Of a stretch of 64,000 nucleotides of DNA, positions 56,259 to 64,000 are shown in pieces. Source of the stretch: Cryptomeria japonica (lineage: Eukaryota; Streptophyta; Pinopsida; Cupressales; Cupressaceae); the NCBI RefSeq assembly GCF_030272615.1, contig NC_081412.1, positions 139,376,747 to 139,440,746 on the forward strand. Direction: 5' to 3'. The notes beneath the pieces were generated by a model that did no database searches, had not been told where the DNA came from, and worked only from the letters and a program-made list of their open reading frames with translations. A program made the translations under genes and the position numbers. Numbering within the stretch: position 1 is the first letter of the stretch; every line of letters starts with the position of its first letter.

Positions 56259-57196
56259 TTTGTGTTAGGTTGCAAGGATGGGTTGTCCTTCATTGGATTT
56301 TCCTACCTTGACTGCATCAATCTGGTTCTTCCTATTTCTCTTCTTTTCTCTTCATAGCCTCAACCGGTCCAGATTTGACTTCTTTCGGTGCCACCTATGC
56401 ACCAATGTCACCACTTGGTGCACCATCCTCTGCCACTGTTGATTTGTCATTTTATTTTGCAGGCTCAACTTCGACAGTATCCAGAACTCGTTGCTCTGCA
56501 ACATCTTGAGTATCCTCCTCTTTATTTACATCATCTGTCGGAGGAATTTCTGACTAAGAAGGCTTAAGTGCATCTTTGTACAGAGGGTCATTCTGAATAA
56601 TCTTTTTCCATATATCCTATGTCTCTTTCCTCACCTCCTCTACATTCCCTATCATTAATCTGTTAATCTGGTTCTTACTTTTAAATTCCTTTTTATTTTC
56701 TTCTTCAATTAACCTATTAAGTTCACTATGAGTAATACATGTACATAAATTTGCAAGCTCTCTTTCCTTCATTTCTCTATCAATTTTGCTTGCATACATT
56801 CTTCTAGCGTCAATTAAACTGTACAAGTCCTTTGGAATGAACTTTTCTAATTCAATCAATGTTTTACTAAAATTATGTAAATAAAGTAAATTACTTCCTC
56901 TACCTTTCTCTTGTCACCATCATCAAAATTTACATAACAAACTTTAACATTCTTCAAATTTCCATCTACTATTATTTCATCCATTAATTGATTTGTTGTC
57001 AATGAGAGAACAAATTCAGATTTACCTTTTTGATCATCAGACTTTGGTTGACTCTTGACCTACCTTCCTCTTGTAGGCCTCCTGGTAGGGTCTGATGCAA
57101 CCTTCTTCTCCTTTCCCCTTTCTTCTCACCACTGGATTGGAGTTTCCAGATGACTCTAGCAAATTCTCCTTTCTTTGGTGCCTTGGGAATGCTTGT
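56259..57196 (-). pseudogene. Accessory ORF of the copia-like element, N-terminal part
   Basis: Broken minus-strand frames. The 80-codon piece at 56617-56859 (IPKDLYSLIDARRMYASKID; HSELNRLIEEENKKEFKSKN) is preceded by LTTNQLMDEIIVDGNLKNVK at about 56930-57005 and followed by an acidic, Lys-rich, disordered-looking stretch (PTDDVNKEEDTQDVAEQRVL). Five or more stops. It probably joins 55456-54672 as one protein of over 500 residues. It is cut at 57196 by the next transposon. Confidence 0.5.
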
Positions 57197-57235
57197 GGGT
57201 ATATGCACAAAGATGGTGGTCAGAAAAGTGGACAC
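57197..57235 (+). repeat. Terminal sequence shared with the TIR element
   Basis: About 34 of 39 bases match 49320-49358 in the same orientation. Confidence 0.8.
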
Positions 57236-57319
57236 CACCCAAAAAAATCAGATTCTTCTAATCCAGATTTACGTTTTGAATTTCATTTCATTAATTTTGA
57301 TTAGATTTTTTCATTTTTT

Positions 57320-58348
57320 GTTTCAAAAACCAGATTCTTCTAATCCACAACAAGAACAACAAAATGCACCTCCTGAAAACACACAAGATACACCCTCAAT
57401 TCCTCCTTTTGACCTGCACACCTAAAACACAGGAGCAATTAATTAATCAGTTAGGGAAAAATACATCTAAAATCAATAGATTGATTGATAAATTGAAAAC
57501 ATTCGAACTTGAGCATCATAAATCCCTCGCCACTAGCCTAGAAACATTAGCTAGTGGTGCCATAGTTGTTTCCACACAAATTACCAAATGGGTAAACTTT
57601 AGGGATAGGTGTCGTCAATTCTATGCTAATGGGTTATCATACAAGAGAGTCAAAAACAAAAATATTAGTAAACAAGAAATATGTGCCATTTTTGTTGATC
57701 CTAAAATTGGTCAGTCGTTACCTCTTAATGCAAAGAGATTTCTCATACATTGGTGTACCAATGTGCAAATGAAGAATCTTTTTTGGTAGAGGTGGTGGAT
57801 GGTCTTTGATGATCCACCTTGTAATAATTATGAGGTGCCATTGTATTTTTTGAGAAAAGTATACTGTGAGTTTGTGCTCAATGTGCAGCCAAACTATTTT
57901 GACATGAGAGAGTTCCATGGTAGAGGTGGCGGCTCTTTCCAAGATAGACTTGGAGCCCGTAGGCGATTAGCCCCGGAGAGTCATCGCCCCTAGCACCCAA
58001 ACCCAAGGTGCATCAGGTTGTCTCAGTAGAGTTGAAAGAGTCAATAGAGCTACAAACTTTTCAGGCGGCCATAGCATTGATTGGTGTCATCATCCAGCAT
58101 GGGACATCGTTAGCACACCCTATTGTACTGGATGATGAGCCATTAGTTGCTCCAGGTGGCAACAGAGATCCCATTCAGCATATGTGTGTCAGTTGCTCGG
58201 GGATAGATGATGCGGTCAGTGCAGATGGATCCACATCTCATCCATGCACGATTTGTGGGAGTAGATGTCAGGCCCGCACGGCTGACGATTTTGCGCTAAC
58301 AGATGAGTTGATGGAAATGGTGTTTGCCCATCAGCGACAGACACATAT
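57320..58348 (+). pseudogene. First large exon of the plus-strand transposon gene
   Basis: Coding is split over three frames: QKPDSSNPQQEQQNAPPENT (to 57425), 57425-57993 with one TAG at 57787, and 58008-58355. Features are a helical segment (LGKNTSKINRLIDKLKTFEL), a basic part (FRDRCRQFYANGLSYKRVKN), and a Cys-rich part (HMCVSCSGIDDAVSADGSTS, HPCTICGSRC) that could bind zinc through two CxxC pairs. The start codon is unclear and the donor at 58349 is a guess. No family recognised. The frame changes point to two single-base indels. Confidence 0.55.
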
Positions 58349-58461
58349 GTGTTGATTTGAATTCATAGCATTTTATTTATCAGTCACTTTAATTTGTAAT
58401 TACATAAATGAATTTTCATTTATACATCGATTTAAATTGAGACAAATAATATGCATTTCAG

Positions 58462-59813
58462 GATGCAGCAACGGTATCCCATACTCCTCCCCCAGTTACT
58501 ACAGCTGCAACTTCAATGCTTGAGGTATAAATTTTGTAACATGTTAAAATAGAATAGTACACTTTGAATTGAAAAAGAATACAAGATATACTAACTATAT
58601 TTAATTCTTGGTCCAATTTTTGATTTGTAGGTGTTGATAGGAGACCAAATGTCCCAGATTGATGACATCACGCTCTCAGCGATTGATTTTGGCCTACAAG
58701 GCTATACGGTATCATATTTTGTACAACCCTTTTTATGTATTGTTTTGATGGAATATGCAAGTCATTTCATTTTAGATTTTTAAAATTATGTTTAATATAT
58801 CATATGTATTAATATCTCATGTTAATTTTATTTTTTTAGGGTACCCCCTCGCATCTAGGCCTTGTCCGAAGAAAAAGAATTCCTCGAAGATGCCAAAACG
58901 TGGGAAGAAGGTAATTGAACATATTTTTAGTTGTACAATTGTTTGAAAATGTTGAAATCAAGTATTAGTTGGAGTTTGTAGATCTATTAGTGTTTTTTGT
59001 CTATTTTACATGTACAATGGCCATTGAGCTATGTGGATTTGTTGAATGCACCTTATTCGCCCGTAGATCAAGAGAGGGTGGAGGTATGTATCCCTACTTT
59101 ATTTTCTTGATTTCATGATTATATATCACATGTTAACTTGTGATATATTATAATCTTATATTTTTTTCATACAGAAAATATCCATAGTTGTTTCATCAAT
59201 GGCGAGCCCTTCTCCGTGCACTGGAGAAGTATCTCAGGATCTGGTACACTTTTGTTTGATATATTACATTAATTGTTTTTATTCTACAATACTTATTATT
59301 ATATTAATTGTATTTAATATTTGATCATTTTTTATATAGGTAATAGCGACAGTTTCTCCATCGATGGTGAGCCATCCTCAGTCCATTGGAGAAGCATCTC
59401 AAGCATGGGTATGTCATTGTTCTCTATATTATATCTTTTAAGTGTTTTTGATATATTTATGTTAGTACATTGTACCAATTATACATTTAATCTACAATAG
59501 ACCCCTTCGCGGTATGGCCATAACATGGATCCTTTTAAGTATGTCTTTAAGAAAACTCCTAATAGTGACAAGGAGAGGAGAGCGAAGATATTAGCTCCTA
59601 GATCAGCCGATGAGGTAATCTACATTTCAATTGCAAAGGAATTATAGTTATGTTGTTAATTGTGAACTATTTTCTACAAAAGAATTCTAACTTGGCTTTT
59701 GAATTGTGGTTTTGCATCCATCTACAGAGTCGTGTAATGCATCGAAGAGGCTTGATTTTGATGATCCACCACAAGTTTATGATCATATAGTGTTAGTTTT
59801 GGTCATAGAATGA
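58462..59813 (+). pseudogene. Downstream exons of the plus-strand transposon gene
   Basis: Short coding islands between good AG acceptors and GT donors: 58462-58524, 58631-58708, 58840-58910, about 59010-59083, 59175-59243, 59340-59408, 59501-59614 and 59730-59813. Six of the eight are multiples of three, consistent with phase 0. The exons at 59175 and 59340 are both 69 bp and encode related peptides (SSMASPSPCTGEVSQDL and SPSMVSHPQSIGEASQAW), so one arose by exon duplication. The exon at 59501 is basic (KYVFKKTPNSDKERRAK) and the last reads SKRLDFDDPPQVYDHIV to TGA 59811-59813. Introns are AT-rich and short (about 70-130 bp). Confidence 0.55.
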
Positions 59814-59912
59814 CCAATACATGTAGATATATTCTACATTTTTATTGTATATCGATTTGGACATGGCATATGCCACATTTTTGTAATACTTGTATTGACT
59901 TGGCAGACATGA

Positions 59913-60030
<118 letters not shown>

Positions 60031-60058
60031 GATATTCGATCCAATAAATGTGTACTAA

Positions 60059-60365
60059 GTTCATTATTTTGTATTCGTTGTATTTCATGGCTATCATTTT
60101 ATAGATTTAATTGATCATTTGCCTATGTAATCAACAATATGAATATGAACAACAAAAATATATGATATAAAATATTGCAATCATGGAATATGATTTGATA
60201 AAATTTCTAAAATGTTGAATTAACCCTACAAAACTCCTTGTATTCAGTTCATTATTGTGTATTCACTGTATTTGGTGGATGCCCTTTTATAAATTTAAAT
60301 GAATATTTGCATGTAATCAACAATATGAATATAAACAACAAAAATCGACAATATGAATATAAACA
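60059..60365 (+). repeat. Imperfect duplication with about 183-bp spacing
   Basis: TTCATTATTTTGTATTCGTT at 60060 and TTCATTATTGTGTATTCACT at 60246 begin two related units ending in GTAATCAACAATATGAATAT. The last 24 bp (CAATATGAATATAAACAACA) are repeated once more. Confidence 0.8.
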
Positions 60366-60409
60366 ACAATGTGTTTGGTGCAAGAGCACCCTCACGCTCG
60401 CAATGGTCA

Positions 60410-61955
60410 AATTTTGATTGTTGTGTGCACAAACCGATGTCACGAGCACGTTTGGGTGGGTAGTTTTACACTAGGCATGCTCATGTCAGGCATCCCAAAA
60501 TGTCAGAACATCGAGAGTCATACCCTACCAGCACGATCTCTCAAGTGTCGTGCCCTAAGTCCAAAAAATTGTCAAACTTTGACATATTGTTTCTTCCAAT
60601 CCAGGACACATATGATCGATTTGTTTGAACATGTGGGGTTGCGTGAGGCTCCTCTACAATGGCCTATCTCCATATTTGACGACTCGGAGCCATTTTCAAT
60701 TGGTAGCATTTTTTCACCTGCTGCAAAAATCGTCAATTGCAAGCAATGCAAAGTTGCAGGATTGGCTAGAATTGATTCGGTTTGTCGCGTACACAAAACA
60801 ACATCACAAGCGCGTACATGTGGGAAATTTTATGCTAGGCATGCCTCTATCGTGCATCCCAAAGCGTCTGGACGTCGAGAGTCATACCCTACCAATGCGA
60901 TCTCTCAAGTGCCCTGAGTCCAAGAAATTGTCAAAATTTGACGAACTGTTTCTTCCAATCCAAGACACATATGATCAATCCATTTGAACCTATGGTGTCG
61001 TGTGAGTCTCCTCCACAATGGCCTATCTCGGTTTTTTACGAATTGGAGCCATTTTCAATTGGTAGCATTTATTTACCTGCTCCAAAGTTGCAGGATTGGC
61101 TAGAATTGATTTGGTTCATCGTGTGCACAAACTAATGTCACGAGTGTGTCTGGGTGGGAAATTTTATGCTAGGCATGCCCCTATCTTGCATCCCAAAGCG
61201 TCGGAACATCGAGAGTCATACCCTACCAGTGTGATCTCTAAGGTTCCCTGAGTCCAAAAAATTGTCAAACTTTGACGGATTGTTTCTTCTAATCCAGGAC
61301 ACATATAATCGATCCGTTTGAACCTATGGGATCGCATGAGGCTCCTCTACAATGGCCTATCTCAGTTTTTGACGACTCGAAGCCATTTTATATTGGTAGC
61401 ATTTTTTCTCCTACTGCAAAAATCGTCAGTTGCATGCAATGTAAAGTTGCAAGATTGGCTAGAATTGATTCGGTTCATCGTGTACACAAACCGACATCAC
61501 AAGAATATCCAGGTGGACAGGTTTACGCTAGGCATGCCCCTGTCGTGCATTCCAAAGCGTCAGAATGTTGAGAGTCATACCCTGCCGGTGCGATCTCTCA
61601 AGTGCCCTAAGTCCAAAAAATTGTCAAATTTTGACGGACTGTTCCTTCCAATCCAGGACACATATGATCAATTTGCTTGAACCTGTGGGTCACGTGAGCC
61701 TCCTCTACAATGGCCTATCTCAGCTTTTAACGACTCGGAGCCATTTTCAATTGGTAGCATTTTTTCACCGGCTGCAAAAACTGTCAATTGCATGCAATGC
61801 AAAGTTGCAGGATTCGCTAGAATTGATTTGATTTGTCGTGTGCACAAACCGACGTCATGAGCACATCCAGGTGGGCAATTTTACTCTGTGCATGCCCCTC
61901 TCGTGCATCCCAAAGTGTTGGAATGTCGAGAGTCGTACCCTACCAGCGCAATGTA
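60410..61955 (+). repeat. Satellite-like tandem repeat, about 359-bp unit, 4.3 copies
   Basis: ACACATATGATC recurs at 60606, 60965, 61299 and 61658 (spacing 359, 334, 359). GTGCACAAACC recurs at 60424, 60789, 61123, 61482 and 61840. The short unit lacks about 25 bp near 61083. Units also share GGCATGCCCCTATCGTGCATCCC and GGCCTATCTC (each with few changes). They look 85-90% alike by eye. Open frames within each unit repeat with the unit and are not genes. Confidence 0.9.
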
Positions 61956-62163
61956 AAAGTTGTTTGACAACGTTTTTGACAATAATGACATTTTTTGCTC
62001 AAATTGTATCTAGTCTCAATCTATGACCCCTATGACCCGATAATGACTCAAATAATTCTCCATGATTATACAAGAATCAATAATGCTCATTATTGACCTT
62101 ATCACATCACATATACTCAAAACATAGTCACAAAACATTGACACAAAAAATAGTCACAAAACA

Positions 62164-62440
62164 TTGTCACATATTATTCAAAAATTTGCCTCTAAATATG
62201 GTCAAATCAGCTCTTGGCTATTTGATTATACAAAAAAATGTCGTACAAATCATCTCATGGGATTTTATACAAAATTTGGCATTACAATATGTGCAATTCA
62301 GCTCATCCCCATTTTAATATACAAAATTTGGCATCTACATATGTACAAATCAGCTCATTGTCATTTAAATATACAAAATTATGCCCCTAAACATGTAAAA
62401 ATCAACTCATGGGCATTTATATATACAAAAAATGAATATA
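62164..62440 (+). repeat. About 60-bp degenerate tandem repeat
   Basis: Five units with TATACAAAATTTGGCAT, then ATGTACAAATCAGCTCAT and CATTTAAATATACAAAA. Confidence 0.75.
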
Positions 62441-62616
62441 GAACAATTCGTTGATGATTTATACAAAATTATCAAAATCATTCTACTTTGAACCGTAGAA
62501 TCAATCAAGTGAGCCTTCAGGATCGGCTCTAACCCGTATTGTGTCAAGTATTGCCTCATGGTCAGATTCACGAACTTTCCATAAAATCTTGTTATGAGGT
62601 CTACCACAACACTTCA

Positions 62617-62885
62617 TCAAATGAATATTTGTTGCAACAACAAGGTTAGAGAAATGAAGAATAATCTGTGTGTTTTAAAGTCCTCGAACAACCAAACATC
62701 AGAATTATTGATAGGGTATATCCTATGCCATGTTCCTGTCATGACAACAAACCCTATTGGGTACTCAATACCCTCTCTGCCAATGATTGTGGTTGTCAAT
62801 TTTCTTTTTGGCTCAACACAACGACACAAATAGTAATGTGTTCCTTCTTCATTGTTCTCTTCTACAACAACTACATACACATGAC
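62617..62885 (-). pseudogene. Last exon of the transposase-like gene
   Basis: Begins at an AG acceptor (CAG at 62886-62888) and reads GHVYVVVVEENNEEGTHYYL, then CRCVEPKRKL, YPIGFVVMTGTWHRIYP and VWLFEDFKTH, ending at 62617. The same C-terminal blocks occur, as far as I recall, in uncharacterised plant proteins with the HGKG motif. The intron 62886-62986 is 101 bp with a GTGTTTTTT donor. Confidence 0.6.
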
Positions 62886-62986
62886 CTGCATTTTATAAAG
62901 TGTTAATTAATACCAGAAATAAAGTATGACGTACAACAAAATGAGCCAAAAAGAATACTTGAAAAAAAATTAACTCAAAAAAACAC

Positions 62987-64000
62987 CTAAATCCACTAGG
63001 TTGGATACATGGTCAAAATCCATTGATGTCTCCATCTGGCTCAATTGTAGTGCTTTGGGAATTTGATATGTACCAAAGGGAACCAACGGTCTACAAGACC
63101 ATTTGTCAACCCACTCTTGTGTTTCACATTCTTCCCACAACCAATACATGCATGAAGAGAAAAAACATACCATCTGTCTCATATAAATTACCAGTGAACT
63201 TGAATTTGAACTCATAAATGAGAGCATGTCACTTGATCCTGCAACTGTACAACAATCTAGATAGTTTTCAATGTTAGATTCAGTGATCAACCAAAAATAT
63301 CTATGAACCATTGACGTACCTGGATTACCTGGACCCATCATAGACTTACACCATCGCACAATTGTTTATGCATCTATCAAATCAGCACCACCTTCGTACT
63401 TCAATTCTTCTCTAGCTAGGGCTCTTTTTACACATACTCCTGCACCATTGTACTCTCCCTTACCATGTCCAGCCTCAGTAAAATTCCAAAAATCTTGTAC
63501 ACCTCTTGTCATATGCATCCTTGTCAACCAATAAAACATCCTTGCATTCTTGAATTGTGCGGTGCAATTATTTGACCATATTAAGTGTCAGTTGTATTGT
63601 ATGTTCCTTTCCCTTAAACTATCATAGAAAACTTTAAAGCATCTTTGTACAAACTCCGATGAATGAGTACAACCATCACTTATGTAGAAGAGATACTCTC
63701 TTACAACCTTTCTATCCTCCTCTGTGCTATCATCTGCATGCATGAATGCTATGTGTATAAAAATAGAAACTTGTGTAGAATGATAATACATATATTGCAC
63801 TTCATTTTTAGGTTGTAGTGTATAATTTTCAGCGAAATCAACAACAGAGACAATGGTGCCAAGAGGAAATGTGTCCTTACATAACTTGAATTTCTCATCT
63901 AACCATCAAGCTCTATGTGTATGCATTATGTACTCATAAACTAGTTTCTCTTGAAACATTTTCATAAATTCAGCTACACATATATCATTTTTCACTAGCT
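62987..64000 (-). pseudogene. Transposase-like gene with D, N/D and HGKGE motifs, cut by the window edge
   Basis: Minus-strand coding with three stops (near 63905, 63586 and 63371). Ordered motifs: SVVDFAENYTLQPKNEVQYM (about 63790-63848), SIFIHIAFMHADD, HLIWSNNCTAQFKNARMFYW (about 63525-63585), FWNFTEAGHGKGEYDGAG (about 63440-63495), then VKRAL and a helical, Cys-rich part. The layout D...(S-D/N-N-C..QF)...HGKGE resembles an RNase H-fold DDE transposase and a widespread uncharacterised eukaryotic family; here the middle Asp is Asn (SNNC). No gene symbol. It would be the autonomous transposase of the element if intact. Superfamily not assigned. Confidence 0.6.

Larger units (their letters stand above)
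53326..57196 (-). mobile_element. 3' part of a copia-like (Sirevirus-type?) retrotransposon
   Basis: Read on the minus strand: an accessory coding region (57196 to 54672), a purine tract (54294-54280) and a 954-bp LTR with TG/CA ends (54279 to 53326). The upstream gag-pol and 5' LTR are not in the window because the transposon starting at 57197 is inserted in it. The signature GAAGGGGGAGAT directly before TGTTGGC is typical of plant copia elements. A coding region between pol and 3' LTR is known from Sireviruses, so that assignment is plausible but unproven without pol. Confidence 0.65.

Noticed and set aside
60369-61831. Several 80- to 182-codon frames on the plus strand
   Set aside because: They recur with the 359-bp satellite unit in shifting frames and have no motif; they are repeat artefacts.

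Overview
The window looks like intergenic DNA from a large, AT-rich, repeat-packed plant nuclear genome. A gymnosperm, perhaps a conifer, is my best guess. I infer this from Tat-lineage Ty3/gypsy elements of 19 kb each, from a transposase-like gene of a type I recall from non-flowering plants, and from the lack of any clear single-copy host gene. No bacterial, organellar, rRNA, tRNA or CRISPR feature was found. Nearly every recognisable coding stretch is a broken transposable-element gene.

Layout. 1-1896: relic of an older Ty3/gypsy pro region with a G-patch (+). 1897-21279: element A, a minus-strand Tat element with paired LTRs and 5-bp TSDs (TCATC). It carries two later solo LTRs, at 8942-10181 and 13838-15351. 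21285-28919: older DNA with a 1,214-codon broken minus-strand ORF of unknown function (22832-26474), preceded by a 278-bp tandem repeat carrying G-boxes. 28920-29516: an intact RNase H ORF, probably the end of a LINE. 29586-48457: element B, a plus-strand Tat element with nearly identical LTRs, TSD AGATA, and PBS and PPT in place. 48463-52310: continuation of the LINE-like tail, split by a 2.9-kb TIR element (49320-52178). 53326-57196: the 3' end of a minus-strand copia-like element with an accessory ORF, itself split by a solo LTR (55457-56253). 57197-64000: the left part of a larger transposon whose terminus matches that TIR element. It holds a plus-strand multi-exon gene, dinucleotide and satellite arrays, and a minus-strand gene resembling a DDE transposase that runs off the right edge.

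How the parts work together. Elements A and B share one plan: LTR, leader with short-word repeats, gag, protease with G-patch, RT, RNase H, a second RNase H, integrase, then a long 3' region with a second gene on the opposite strand. In B the antisense gene encodes a plant mobile domain (PMD) protein followed by an acidic linker and a coiled coil. In A only its first exon, repeat-bearing intron and C-terminal tail remain. In both elements the same element-specific short word is repeated in the sense leader and again, inverted, in the first intron of the antisense gene. This paired arrangement and the right-hand transposon are the most interesting content.

Relative ages by eye: A is older (LTRs about 90% identical, one with a deletion of about 275 bp) and B is younger (about 97-98%). 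All identities and domain calls are by inspection; no alignment or database search was run.
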